From contig CAMAUY010000002.1 of NCBI GenBank assembly GCA_945861565.1, positions 1 through 64,000 on the forward strand: a stretch of DNA of 64,000 nucleotides, given 5' to 3'. Shown here piece by piece: positions 34,850-44,145 of the stretch (its first letter is position 1; every line of letters starts with the position of its first letter). Below the pieces are notes generated by a model. It had not been told where the DNA came from. It saw only the letters and a list, made by a program, of their open reading frames with translations, and ran no database searches. A program made the position numbers and the translations under genes. The stretch comes from Akkermansia muciniphila. GTDB lineage: Bacteria; Verrucomicrobiota; Verrucomicrobiia; Limisphaerales; UBA9464.

Positions 34850-35887
34850 TTTTCCCGGTTTCTCATTGGTGACTCCCACGGGACGCCGCTCGAGAATGGA
34901 GCGGTTGCCAGCATTGACGACGGCAACGGCAGCACGCCCATCGCGACCCGTGACACCGGCGGGCCGTTGCTCGCGGATGGCGGTGATAAATTCGATGTCC
35001 TCGGCAAGATACGCGTCTCGATAGAGCTGCGTCCACGAGACGACCGCCGGGCGGCGCAGTTCCTTTTCGCGTGTGCAGATAACGGTCGTGCCGGCATTGA
35101 GGTTGCCGATGCTAATGAGGCCGTGGGTGCCGATGATCTCGACGCGCGAATCGTAGGCGTACTGGACGCCTTGCGCGCCGGTGATGCAACCCTGCGGGCC
35201 ATTGCTGATACGCGCGGAGAGCAGTATCTGGTCATAAAAATCGGGATGTGACTGACGGGCCTCCGGAGTGCGGTAGTTGCCGGCGATGGCATATACTTCC
35301 GTGAATTCGCCGCCGGTGAACCAACGCACGGTGTCAATGTCGTGGCTGCAAACCTCGGCGAGCGGACCGTTGCTTTGCGCGAGGTCAAACATCCACGGCT
35401 TGGGATAGGTCGGGCCGTGGGTGCAGGATTTGACCAGCACAACGTCGCCAATCTCGCCCGCTTGCACCCGCTCGTGTGCGGCCCGAAAGTGATCATCGAA
35501 GCGGCGCATAAACCCAATCTGTAGAATGACACCCGCTTTGTCGGCCGCCGTAATCATCGCGTCGCATTCGGCGGAATTCATCGCCATCGGCTTCTCGCAA
35601 AAGACGTGTTTGCCTCGGCCTGTCGCGGCGAGGGTGATCTCGTGGTGCAGCGCGGTGGGGGCGGCAATGAGTATCCCCTGCACGGAACGATCGTCGAGCA
35701 GCGCCCGGTAATCTGAATAGTCGGCGACCCCTCCGAGTTCACCCGTCGCTGCTGCGCGGGCCGCTGCGACCGGATCGGAAATGGCCGCGACGCGCGCACC
35801 GGGCACGAGTCGGGCAAAGTTGCGGGCATGGATCATCCCGGCACGGCCCGAGCCGACAATCCCAATGCCGATTGCGGAACTGTTCAT
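34847..35887 (-). CDS. Gfo/Idh/MocA family oxidoreductase (inositol 2-dehydrogenase-like)
   Basis: The 346-residue NAD(P)-dependent dehydrogenase starts at the ATG at 35887. The Rossmann part shows GIGIVGSGRAGMIHARNF and the family signature HVFCEKPMAM (Lys). The catalytic domain shows CSHDIDTVRWFTGG (Asp, His). The overall pattern is close to myo-inositol 2-dehydrogenases. No signal peptide is present, unlike the Gfo/Idh protein at 60.4 kb. It is the first gene of the sugar/cyclitol set. Its last codons abut the heptamer array. Confidence 0.88.
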   Translation of the reverse strand: MNSSAIGIGIVGSGRAGMIHARNFARLVPGARVAAISDPVAAARAAATGELGGVADYSDYRALLDDRSVQGILIAAPTALHHEITLAATGRGKHVFCEKPMAMNSAECDAMITAADKAGVILQIGFMRRFDDHFRAAHERVQAGEIGDVVLVKSCTHGPTYPKPWMFDLAQSNGPLAEVCSHDIDTVRWFTGGEFTEVYAIAGNYRTPEARQSHPDFYDQILLSARISNGPQGCITGAQGVQYAYDSRVEIIGTHGLISIGNLNAGTTVICTREKELRRPAVVSWTQLYRDAYLAEDIEFITAIREQRPAGVTGRDGRAAVAVVNAGNRSILERRPVGVTNEKPGK

Positions 35888-36117
35888 GGGTCTGATCGTA
35901 GCAGCCCCCTGCGGTAGGCCCAAGGATGGATGCTCCCAACGCGCAATGGGTATTCACCCTTAACAAACTCAACGTTTAGAAAAAGGAAAGCCAGGGGAGG
36001 CCCAAAAGTGTCCAAACTCCAGTTCCGAGCGCTCCTGCGGAACGATCGGGGGTTCCCACATTTTATCGCCAAGTTCATTGCGACCGGAGTGGTCCGCGTG
36101 CTAAAAACACACCATCC

Positions 36118-36948
36118 ATGAAAGTCGGCGCTGACTCTTCAACGTTACGGGGCGGCTTCACGTTGATCGAACTGCTCGTGGTGATTGCGATCATCGCGAT
36201 CCTCGCCGGCATGCTCCTACCCGCCTTGAGCAAGGCCAAGGAAAAGGCCCGCGGCACCGCCTGCCTGAGCAATTCACGCCAGATTGGCCTCGCATTCGGA
36301 ATGTATGCGGATGACAACCGCGACCGCATGGTGCCGCTGGAAGTCCTGGGCGCTCCGCCGCCCGATGCGTACGTGCCCGGCGGGTCCACAATCTGGTGGC
36401 CGGACCTGCTCCGGCAGTATCTACCGAACAAATTCGCCTCCGACTGCCCCAGTGTTCTCGGCACGAATCAGACGGGAATTGCAAGCGGTCCCCCGAGCAC
36501 CCGCGGCAAGGGCCGCTTCGGTATCGGGATGAATCACATCGAGTTCAGTTACTCGCCTTGGGCGGGAGATCGAATCGGCACGTTCAAACTCGCCGCGGTG
36601 AAGAATCCGAGTGAGTCCGTCGTGTTCGCCGATGCCGGCAAGATTAAGAATGCCGCCGAGAAGGACCCCGACCAATGGACCGAGATCAAAGGCGCGCAAT
36701 TGCTTTATTTTTTGACGCCGAGCCATCCTGATTACGCGGCCAATAATCCCTACCGGGTGATTGGGCGACACGGCGGGCGCGCGATGAGCACCTGGGCGGA
36801 TGGACACGGTGAGTCCGTAAAAGTGAGCAGGATCGGTTTCCAATTCTACCCAGGGCGGACGGAAAGTGGCGAAATCGCCCGGGGCGATCCGATCCTTGGG
36901 GTGGGCAACGGCAAATTTGACCCGCGTTGGCTATGGGACCGCGAGTGA
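36118..36948 (+). CDS. Pseudopilin-like protein with prepilin leader and DGH tail
   Basis: The 276-residue protein has a short positive leader, Gly-Phe cleavage point ([10 protein letters not shown]) and the hydrophobic N-terminal helix typical of type IV pilin-like proteins, processed by a prepilin peptidase. The C-terminal part has [19 protein letters not shown], the H-x9-DG tail of the large verrucomicrobial and planctomycetal pseudopilin group. These proteins are multi-copy, and their exact surface role is not known. It converges on the MCE gene. Confidence 0.85.
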   Translation: MKVGADSSTLRGGFTLIELLVVIAIIAILAGMLLPALSKAKEKARGTACLSNSRQIGLAFGMYADDNRDRMVPLEVLGAPPPDAYVPGGSTIWWPDLLRQYLPNKFASDCPSVLGTNQTGIASGPPSTRGKGRFGIGMNHIEFSYSPWAGDRIGTFKLAAVKNPSESVVFADAGKIKNAAEKDPDQWTEIKGAQLLYFLTPSHPDYAANNPYRVIGRHGGRAMSTWADGHGESVKVSRIGFQFYPGRTESGEIARGDPILGVGNGKFDPRWLWDRE

Positions 36949-37080
36949 CGGTCGCGAGCGGTAAGCCCAACTCAACTTGCCGGCCCGTTGATCTTCCAAT
37001 CCGCGGGCGCGGAGATTTTCTTCCGCCGGATCGAACTCCCTCCATTGCCGGCCGGGAAATAACGGCCCGGTCCCTCCCAA

Positions 37081-38100
37081 TCAGAACAAAGCCTGGATCA
37101 GAGTTCCCAGGATGCTCATGGGGCCAGTGTCTTCGAGACCTTCGGTCGCTTTATCGACTTTATGCAGCGTCATTTTGACGTTCTTTAGAAAGCTTTCGTC
37201 GTTCACCAATTTGCCCACGCTCCCCTGGCCCTGGTTAATCTTACCCAGAATCTCTCGAAGGTTGGTCATCGCCGTGGTGGATTCCGTGTAGAGCTTTTCA
37301 TCCTTGAGCAGCAGGCCGACAGTGCCTTCACCCCGCTGCATTCCGGCCACGACGTTGGTCGCCTGGCCGAGGGCGGTGCGGGCGTCCGCAACGAGACCTT
37401 TGGCGTCCCCAAACAATCCCCCCAGTTCTCCCGAGAAATGGTTCAGGTTGGTGACCGCGGTGAGGGTCGAGCTGTAAAGCGTATCGTCGGTGATCATCTT
37501 GCCCACGGTGCCTTTGCCGTCGGCGATCAAGGTTGAGATATTGGCCATGTTTCCGAGGATCGTGGCAAGCTTCGGACTGTTATCCCGTAGGAAATCGGTT
37601 AACGGCCCGAGGAGTTTTGAAAACTCCTCACCACTGAAACTGCGGGTCATGTTTTTAACTCCATCGGCTACCCCTTCGAGCTTGGCCATGAGTTGCCCGA
37701 GATCAGCCTGTTCCGTGGATTCGACCAGCCCCCCCGCCTCCAGCGCCGGAGCTCCGGGGGAACCAAAGGTCAAGCTCACGAAATTCTGTCCCATCAGCCC
37801 GGTAAAAAGAATCGATGCCCGGCTGTCAGTCTTCACCACCGCGGCCCGATCCAGCTTTAGCACCACTTCAACGCGGGACTCGTTTGGAGCAAGGCGGATG
37901 GCCTTCACCCGACCGACCATCACGCCGGCCAGCCTGACCGGGTCACCCGCCTTGAGGTCCTGAACGGAATTAAAACGAGCTCGAATCTCGCGGCCGGGGT
38001 GAAAAAAACTGCCGCCTCCGGCCATTTCGAACAAGAGAAAGCCCGCAACGCAGGCCAGTGCGAAGAACAATCCCAATCGAGTTTCGAGCGAGTTTTTCAT
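37081..38100 (-). CDS. MlaD/MCE family protein, lipid transport
   Basis: The 339-residue protein starts at the ATG at 38100. It has one N-terminal membrane helix (LGLFFALACVAGFLLFEMA) and an MCE domain (about residues 35-115) with LKAGDPVRLAGVMVGRVKAI and LFTGLMGQNFVSLTFGSP. A long helical C-terminal half holds repeated GxGTVGKMITDDTLY-like motifs (ADGKGTVGKMI, RGEGTVGLLL, QGQGSVGKLV). MCE proteins form hexameric rings that carry phospholipids between membranes, with MlaE/MlaF partners. Those partners are not in this window. Confidence 0.87.
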   Translation of the reverse strand: MKNSLETRLGLFFALACVAGFLLFEMAGGGSFFHPGREIRARFNSVQDLKAGDPVRLAGVMVGRVKAIRLAPNESRVEVVLKLDRAAVVKTDSRASILFTGLMGQNFVSLTFGSPGAPALEAGGLVESTEQADLGQLMAKLEGVADGVKNMTRSFSGEEFSKLLGPLTDFLRDNSPKLATILGNMANISTLIADGKGTVGKMITDDTLYSSTLTAVTNLNHFSGELGGLFGDAKGLVADARTALGQATNVVAGMQRGEGTVGLLLKDEKLYTESTTAMTNLREILGKINQGQGSVGKLVNDESFLKNVKMTLHKVDKATEGLEDTGPMSILGTLIQALF

Positions 38101-38174
38101 GAATCCACGAGGTCGGAGGTGCAGCCTAAACCCGACCGGAGTGGCTTTGCACGGAGGAAGGAGGCAAAAATCAA

Positions 38175-38369
38175 ATGGAGGCAAACCATTCTAAGGAGAA
38201 ACCAACGGGTGCCATCGAAAAGGAGCTGTTGGGAGTATTGCTCGAAAGCGCGAAGCAGGCGAAGACCATTGCGAAGGGCGAACTCAAGCCCGCGAGCGGA
38301 TTCATGATGAATGGGTCACCGGATCGATCGAAAAACGGCCAGCCCGATTCGAGCCATTGTCGGCAATAA
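38175..38369 (+). CDS. Possible small protein of 64 aa with strong ribosome binding site
   Basis: An AGGAGG lies 10 nt before the ATG at 38175. The product begins MEANHSKEKPTGAIEKEL and contains a likely amphipathic helix (LLGVLLESAKQAKTIAKG). No family is recognised. It is divergent from the MCE gene and its start is 74 bp from that gene's start. The strong Shine-Dalgarno is the main support. The following 293 bp (38370-38662) show only a short unsupported open frame (38492-38629) and nothing recognisable. Confidence 0.4.
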   Translation: MEANHSKEKPTGAIEKELLGVLLESAKQAKTIAKGELKPASGFMMNGSPDRSKNGQPDSSHCRQ

Positions 38370-38662
38370 ACTTATTATAACATATTCATTTCCAACAGGT
38401 TCCGAACCGTTCTAGTTTTCGGACACGACGGGAACATCCAGACTCGCCAACGCCTCGGCAGCCTGCTGAAATCCTCCTACCGAGAGGCCGCATGAGTATT
38501 TTGATCCGGGACTCGATGGGAGCAATGTCGCCATTGCGCCCATTCTTGATGACGCCGGCCCAAGCGCTCTGGGTTGTCGCAAAAGAACCCAAGCTCGTTC
38601 TGCGCGCGGCCGGTGTGCCCATCCTGTGATCCGACCCGACCCGAGCTGCACCTTCCTTTTCC

Positions 38663-39562
38663 ATGCATCCTCCACTGCCAAAATTTCTCCGTCTCGTTGC
38701 CCTCGCCGCGGCTCTCACTTCCGCGGGCCTCGCCGCCAAGGAGCGCAACGCCGTCGTCATCCAAGCCGACTTCGGTGGCGCCGTGATGCCCGGCGTCGTC
38801 TTTAGCGTCGATAAGGACATCCCCATTTTCACGGTTCAGCCGCTGATCGAACTCTACAATATCGACGCGGCCGCCCGTAGCCTGGCCTACACGGCGCCCG
38901 TTTGGCCCGCCGGCACCATCTTCATTTCCGTTGTCGATCCCGGCGTCGGCACGAAGCGCAAATCCGTCGTCCTCAAAACCAAGAACGGCCAATTTTTCGT
39001 CAGCCCGGACAACGGCACGCTCAGTCAGGTCGCCAAAGAATTCGGCATCGAGGCGGTGCGGGAGATTGACGAACAAATCAACCGCCGGCCCGGCACGGAA
39101 TGGTCACACACCTTTCACGGTCGCGACGTCTACGCCTACACGGCCGGACGACTCGCTGCCGGCGTGATCTCCTACGAACACGTCGGACCTCTGCTCGAAG
39201 CCAAAGTCGTGACCCTCGAATACCCCAAGCCCGTCGTTAAAGACGGCACGGCCACCGGCATGATCGATCAATCTCGCGGCCACCTCGGCAACACGACCTG
39301 CCTTATCGATCGTCAGACGTTTGAAACACTCGGCCTCAAAGAAGGCGAACTCGTCGTCGTCACGATCCGCCAAGCCGGAAAAAAGGTTTGGGAGGAAACC
39401 GTGCCCTACGCCCGCACGTTCGGCGACGTGCCGGTCGGCAAGAATCTAATGTTCATCAACAGCAGCGGCTTCGTTTCCATGGCCGTCAATCAGGGTAATT
39501 TCGCCGACAAATACAGCATCGACTCCGGTCGCGAGTGGACGCTCGCGGTGCGGCGAAAATAA
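38663..39562 (+). CDS. Exported SAM hydroxide adenosyltransferase family protein (DUF62)
   Basis: The 299-residue protein has a signal peptide (about residues 1-24, ending SAGLAA) followed by a full DUF62 domain: VVIQADFGG, FISVVDPGVGT, FFVSPDNGTLS and HTFHGRDVYAYTAGRLA. Known members split S-adenosylmethionine (or chlorinate/fluorinate it) into adenosine and methionine, and are cytoplasmic. Here a clear export signal suggests a periplasmic or surface form acting on another nucleotide or on leaked SAM. The start is an ATG at 38663. It is not in an operon. Confidence 0.85.
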   Translation: MHPPLPKFLRLVALAAALTSAGLAAKERNAVVIQADFGGAVMPGVVFSVDKDIPIFTVQPLIELYNIDAAARSLAYTAPVWPAGTIFISVVDPGVGTKRKSVVLKTKNGQFFVSPDNGTLSQVAKEFGIEAVREIDEQINRRPGTEWSHTFHGRDVYAYTAGRLAAGVISYEHVGPLLEAKVVTLEYPKPVVKDGTATGMIDQSRGHLGNTTCLIDRQTFETLGLKEGELVVVTIRQAGKKVWEETVPYARTFGDVPVGKNLMFINSSGFVSMAVNQGNFADKYSIDSGREWTLAVRRK

Positions 39563-39658
39563 GCCAGCCGCAGGTTCAGGCGCGGCTCAAATTGCGCGCT
39601 GTGTTCGCGGCGTTTTTTCCAAGTTGATCAACGAAGCCATCGCGGGTGTATTGTTCAA

Positions 39659-40645
39659 ATGACTGCGCAACTTGCCTGGAGGATTCGAATGGCGCCGATC
39701 GTTCTGATGCTCGTCGTCGCCTGGCTCGGCGGCGGATGCGTTGGTGTTTCGCCCTTGAGCCAGGCGCCGAAGTTCAGCGCGTCGATCCAGCGGGCGACAA
39801 TTCAAGTGGGCGAACGGAGCCGTTCCTATCTGTACTACGTCCCGCAATCGCTTCCGTCCAACGCTCCGATGGTCTTTGTGCTGCACGGTTCAACCCAAAC
39901 GCCGCAACAGATGCAAGTGTCCACCGGCTACGAATTTGAGCGGCTTGCCGACCAACACGGTTTCGTGGTCGTCTATCCCGCCGGCTATCGGAAGCATTGG
40001 AACGATTGCCGGAAGGCCGCCACGTATGCGGCCCGCCGCCGCAACATCGATGATAAAGCGTTTGTCTCCGCGCTGGTGGAGCATTTCCGATCCACCCGGG
40101 GCGTGGACACAAAGCGGGTGTTCGCCATGGGCTACTCCAATGGCGGCCACCTCGCGTATCGGCTCGCGCTTGAAATGCCAGAGCGCATTGCCGCCATCGC
40201 GGCTGTCGCCGCAAACCTGCCGGCCGATGAAAACTGTGACTGCAGGAAATCCGACCGGCCTGTTCCAGTGTTGATCCTGAACGGCACGCGCGATCCCATC
40301 AATCCCTTCAACGGGGGAAATGTCCGTCTGTTTGGTTTTGCCAATCGCGGGCCGGTCATCTCCGCGAGGGCATCGGCGGAGTATTTTGCGCGGCTGAATG
40401 GCCATTACAGCGAGCCGCGGGTCACCCTGCGAGGCGATCGGCTGCCGGTTGAAATTACGAGTTGGCAGGACCCGGGCAGACCGGAAGTCGTGATTGCCAC
40501 GATCCAGGGCGGTGGGCACGTCGTGCCGCAGCCGCGCTACAGTGCGCCGCCTTTTCTCGGTCGGACCACTCATGCCGTCAATGGTCCGGAGGAGATCTGG
40601 GAATTCTTCGCGCGACAGCGTCCTCTGCCACTGCCGGATCGTTGA
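39659..40645 (+). CDS. PHB depolymerase/feruloyl-esterase-like lipoprotein
   Basis: The 328-residue alpha/beta hydrolase has a lipobox (VVAWLGGGC, Cys about 27). The catalytic triad can be seen: Ser in MGYSNGGHLAYR, Asp in LNGTRDPINPFNGG and His in QGGGHVVPQP. The oxyanion segment is MVFVLHGSTQTP. It belongs to the LpqC/esterase-PHB family, which cleaves esters in plant polymers or polyhydroxyalkanoates. The substrate is not known. The ATG at 39659 or, less likely, 39689 is the start. Confidence 0.88.
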   Translation: MTAQLAWRIRMAPIVLMLVVAWLGGGCVGVSPLSQAPKFSASIQRATIQVGERSRSYLYYVPQSLPSNAPMVFVLHGSTQTPQQMQVSTGYEFERLADQHGFVVVYPAGYRKHWNDCRKAATYAARRRNIDDKAFVSALVEHFRSTRGVDTKRVFAMGYSNGGHLAYRLALEMPERIAAIAAVAANLPADENCDCRKSDRPVPVLILNGTRDPINPFNGGNVRLFGFANRGPVISARASAEYFARLNGHYSEPRVTLRGDRLPVEITSWQDPGRPEVVIATIQGGGHVVPQPRYSAPPFLGRTTHAVNGPEEIWEFFARQRPLPLPDR

Positions 40646-40737
40646 TACGTTCCCTGGGGAAAGCCCTGCTTGGGGGTGGCGAACTCCCCTAGAATCAATG
40701 TGTTCGGGGACCGGCAACACGTACGGGAATCGAACCT

Positions 40738-42132
40738 CTATTTCCCCAGGCAAAACTGACGGAAGATCATATCGAGGAGATGCTCCGTCGAAGTCGCACC
40801 GACGACTTCTCCCACCGCATTCGTCGCGATCCGCAATTCAAAGGCCGGTAATTCCAGTGTGTCGTTGCGACGTAGTCCGTCCATTGTCCGGACCAACGCC
40901 TCTCGCGCCCGGCGAAGGGCTTCGCTGTGGCGGGCATTAATCGTGACAGGGATGTTTTCAGCCGACATAGAACCGCTCCAAACTCGGTTCTGGATGGCGT
41001 CGCACAGCAACTCCATGCCCGCCCCCGTTTCACAACTCACCAACACGGCCTCCGCCTCACACCGGGGTGGCAACACCAGCCGGCGGGGAAGATCCGACTT
41101 ATTCACGACGATCACTCGCGAACGCGGTAACGAATCCTCGAGCCGAAGCGCATCATCGCTCGCGAGGGGTTCGTGGCCATCCAGGACATGTAGGACGAGT
41201 TCGGCTCGTTCGGCGGCTTCACGACTACGGCGAATTCCCTCCTGCTCCAATGCATCCGTCGAATCTCGCAGTCCCGCCGTGTCGACAAATACCACCGGCA
41301 CCCCGCGGATACTCGCAGTTTCCTCAATGGTATCGCGGGTCGTTCCCGGCACCGGCGAGACAATCGCCCGATCGTGGCCCAACAATTGATTCAAAAGACT
41401 GGACTTGCCCGCATTAGGACGCCCCAGGATGGCCGCCCGAATTCCACGCCGCAAAATTTGCCCGTCGCGCGCTGTCGCGAGCAATTCATCCGTAGAAGTC
41501 AGCCCCATTTGCAGACGACCCAACAAGGTTTCGCGCGTATCCGGTGAAATATCCTCGTCGGGAAAATCAATGTGCGCTTCCAGGTGCGCCAAAACACCCA
41601 TCAGGTCCTGTCGCAATCCCCGGATCCGCCCAGAAAGTCTGCCCGCGAGTTGCTCCTGGGCTGCCATCAAGGAGAGGTCGGTTCGCGCGTGGATCAGGTC
41701 TGCCACCGCTTCGGCTTGGGCAAGGTCGAGCCGTCCATTGAGGAAGGCCCGTTGGGTGAATTCTCCCGGTTCAGCGGATCGTGCGCCAGCGGCCAAAACC
41801 GACTCCAGCACCCGCCGCACCACGAGCATTCCGCCATGACAAGAAATCTCCACGACATCCTCCCGGGTAAACGTACGCGGCGCTCGGAAGACAGAGATCA
41901 GGACCTCATCCACCTCACGATCGTCCCGAACAATGTGGCCATAGTGAACGGTGTGGCTTTCGGCCACCGACAACGGCCGCGCAGGGCGGCCGCCCGGGCG
42001 AAAAATTCGCTCAGCAACGGCCACGGCATCCGGCCCGGAAATTCGCAGCACGGCAATTCCCGCCTCACCGATCGCCGTCGCGATCGCGGCGATGGTATCA
42101 GCGGGGGTGGCGTCACGATCAGCATTTCTCAT
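40738..42132 (-). CDS. mnmE: tRNA uridine-5-carboxymethylaminomethyl modification GTPase
   Basis: The 464-residue MnmE (TrmE) works with MnmG to modify U34 of certain tRNAs. The N-terminal folate-binding domain opens DTIAAIATAIGEAGIAVLR. The G domain shows GRPNAGKSSLLNQLL (about 237-251), PGTTRDTIEE and NKSD. The C-terminus is the invariant FCLGK (usual FCIGK) with the reactive Cys. The length is normal. It follows the RR-phosphatase gene on the same strand, 139 bp apart with hairpins between. Confidence 0.96.
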   Translation of the reverse strand: MRNADRDATPADTIAAIATAIGEAGIAVLRISGPDAVAVAERIFRPGGRPARPLSVAESHTVHYGHIVRDDREVDEVLISVFRAPRTFTREDVVEISCHGGMLVVRRVLESVLAAGARSAEPGEFTQRAFLNGRLDLAQAEAVADLIHARTDLSLMAAQEQLAGRLSGRIRGLRQDLMGVLAHLEAHIDFPDEDISPDTRETLLGRLQMGLTSTDELLATARDGQILRRGIRAAILGRPNAGKSSLLNQLLGHDRAIVSPVPGTTRDTIEETASIRGVPVVFVDTAGLRDSTDALEQEGIRRSREAAERAELVLHVLDGHEPLASDDALRLEDSLPRSRVIVVNKSDLPRRLVLPPRCEAEAVLVSCETGAGMELLCDAIQNRVWSGSMSAENIPVTINARHSEALRRAREALVRTMDGLRRNDTLELPAFELRIATNAVGEVVGATSTEHLLDMIFRQFCLGK

Positions 42133-42173
42133 TTTGCTTATACGGGGTAGGGCTCGGGGTTACCGGTTCCCGG

Positions 42174-42232
42174 AGGCTCAGACTCTGTGCGGGGTCGGAG
42201 ACCCCCGCCAGCGGCAGACCGGGAGGTCTGCG
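42174..42232. repeat. Pair of GC hairpins between the phosphatase gene and mnmE
   Basis: Two hairpins stand close together: ggggtc/gacccc around 42191-42205 and gcagacc-ggga-ggtctgc at 42214-42231. No T-run follows on either strand, so they are not classical terminators. They may be a repeat element or a processing signal between the two minus-strand genes. Confidence 0.45.
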
Positions 42233-42271
42233 ACTGCACGACCTTGTGTATGGACATGCTCGATTCCACGC

Positions 42272-43801
42272 CTAGCCAACCTTCATGACAACGGCCGTCA
42301 AATCATCGGCTTGCGGCTCCGGTACTGAATAGGCGCGGGCTGCATCGGCCAGTTTCCCTACGATTGCGCCCGCGGGAATTCCTCGGTTGGAGTGAATCAA
42401 TGCCAACACTCGTTCCCGGCCAAATGCGTCCGACCCATTTGCCGCCTCCAAGATGCCATCGGTTAGGAAGACCCCGATGTCCCCGTCGGCCAGTTCAATG
42501 TCCGGGCCGTTCGTAAACAAAAACTCGCGCCGCTGCCCCAAGGCGGGTCCCGTTCGACGGAGTTCCTTCTTTAACTGACCCGATGCATCCAAAATCCACC
42601 CGGGCGGATGGCCGGCGCTCGCGAATCTCAGCCTGCGACGCACCGGATCGAGCCGGACCAAGAGCAGGGTAATGTAACGGCAGTTGTCGAGATCTTCGGC
42701 CAGAATTCGATTTGCAGCCGTGAGAACTTTCGCCGGATCCGGCTCCGTGCGAGCCAGAATCCGAAGACAAGTCCGCGCTTCTGCCATGACCAATGCCGGA
42801 CCCAATCCGTGACCACTAACATCGGCGACCACAATCCCCAGACAACCGTCGTCGTAAGGGATGAAATCGAAATAATCACCTCCCGCCGCCTCGGCCGGTT
42901 GGGACACGCCGGCGAATTCAAATCCCGTCACTTGTGGGAATCGTCGCGGAAACAGGCGCTGTTGAATCTCCCGGGCAGCGGCGAATTCCTCCCGATTTTT
43001 TTGCAGTTCAGACTCAGCGGCCTTCCGGGCGGTAATATCCCGGATGAAGGCCGCCACGAGCTGAAGGTCGTTCAACCGCAGTTCGCTGAGGGCGATATCC
43101 ACCGCCACCGTCGTCCCATCGCGTCGACATCCGACGGATTCACCGCGCAAAATCTGGCGGTCAGACCACCAGTGAGGTCCGGGCAGGCGGGTGTCGCGGA
43201 GCGAATCCAGCGGCCGGCCGACCAATTCGTGAGGATCCCAGCCGAAGACAGTCTGAACGGCGGGATTGGCAAAACGGATGTCACCGTTTGCATCGAGCAG
43301 CAGCACGGCATCGGCGGAATTCTCCCAGACGAGACGGTACCGCAGTTCGTTTTCTCGGAGGGAGTTCTCGGCGGTGCGGCGAGCCAAGCGGATGCCCGCT
43401 TCGCGAATTTCCCGCTCGACTGCCGGCACAAGGCGGGCAAGGTCCCCCTTGATCAGAAAATCGTTAGCCCCCGCCTTCATTGCGGCCACGGCAACATCTT
43501 CCCCGATTCCTGCCGACACGATTAAAAACGGGATGTCGAGACCGGTCTCCTGCAAGAGCCGGAGCGCCTCGGGTGCGCTGAACCCAGGCATCGAATGGTC
43601 GCAGAGAATGGCATCCCAACGCGACGAACGCAGTGCTTCCTGCATCCCTACGGCCGAAGCGACCCGGAGCCATTGAGGCTGATAACCACCCTGGCGCAGG
43701 TGGCCGACGAGCACGCGTGCATCCAGTTCACTGTCTTCGACAATGAGAACCTGGAGCGGGCGACCGGGTGCTAAGAGGGCGACAGAACCTTCGACTGGCA
43801 T
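42272..43801 (-). CDS. Response regulator with PAS and SpoIIE/PP2C phosphatase domains
   Basis: The 509-residue signalling protein starts at the ATG at 43801 (MPVEGS). The receiver domain (about residues 17-130) has VLIVEDSELDARVL, the phospho-acceptor Asp in ILCDHSMPGF and a Lys in FLIKGDLAR. A PAS domain (about 155-265) has NSADAVLLLDANGDIRFANP. The SpoIIE-type PP2C domain (about 300-508) has AAGGDYFDFIPYDDGCLGIV, VADVSGHGLGPALVMAEAR and LTDGILEAANG. Such RsbU/RssB-like phosphatases often act on anti-sigma antagonists. No partner gene is adjacent. Confidence 0.92.
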   Translation of the reverse strand: MPVEGSVALLAPGRPLQVLIVEDSELDARVLVGHLRQGGYQPQWLRVASAVGMQEALRSSRWDAILCDHSMPGFSAPEALRLLQETGLDIPFLIVSAGIGEDVAVAAMKAGANDFLIKGDLARLVPAVEREIREAGIRLARRTAENSLRENELRYRLVWENSADAVLLLDANGDIRFANPAVQTVFGWDPHELVGRPLDSLRDTRLPGPHWWSDRQILRGESVGCRRDGTTVAVDIALSELRLNDLQLVAAFIRDITARKAAESELQKNREEFAAAREIQQRLFPRRFPQVTGFEFAGVSQPAEAAGGDYFDFIPYDDGCLGIVVADVSGHGLGPALVMAEARTCLRILARTEPDPAKVLTAANRILAEDLDNCRYITLLLVRLDPVRRRLRFASAGHPPGWILDASGQLKKELRRTGPALGQRREFLFTNGPDIELADGDIGVFLTDGILEAANGSDAFGRERVLALIHSNRGIPAGAIVGKLADAARAYSVPEPQADDLTAVVMKVG

Positions 43802-44145
43802 GATAGGCAATATTGTGTCGGATTCTCGACCTTTGGAAACGGCAATCGACTGGCCGCAAAGATTCAACTTGAAAACACGAATTAGCGAGCAGTAGAACCG
43901 CTGACTCACACGGATTGACCCGGATAGAATGACGCCGATGTCACTCACTTTCGGGATGACCTCTCCAACGTTACCCAGCGCCTGGAATCAGCGGTGATCC
44001 GCTTTCAACTACAGTTCCAAGTCCGGCTTCTGAGTTCAAGCCAGGTTATTTGGGAGCACGCTGGAAACCCGCGGGCGTCCACAAAAAAAGACCCGCAGGC
44101 GACAACTCGCCAACGGGTGAAATTGAATCGGAATGTACTTCCCTC
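43802..44145. other. Intergenic region with a degenerate CGGAT repeat and one terminator
   Basis: No gene is supported here. The short segment cacggattgacccggatag (43908-43926) looks like a decayed copy of the CGCGGAT repeat type seen near 2.1 kb. The 3' half holds the terminator of the PEP-CTERM gene. Confidence 0.6.
44082..44118 (-). terminator. Rho-independent terminator of the PEP-CTERM gene
   Basis: Read on the minus strand, the stem acccg (with ggcga/tcgcc inside) closes with cgggt, and a run of seven T follows after one C. It lies about 30 bp after the stop of the gene ending at 44146. Confidence 0.8.

Noticed and set aside
34843-35532. 229-codon minus-strand frame with a Ser/Thr/Arg-rich product
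   Set aside because: It overlaps the Gfo/Idh gene in another frame; the Gfo/Idh frame has the family motifs.
38386-38832. 148-codon minus-strand frame
   Set aside because: It lacks any recognisable pattern and overlaps the start of the SAM-hydrolase-family gene on the other strand.
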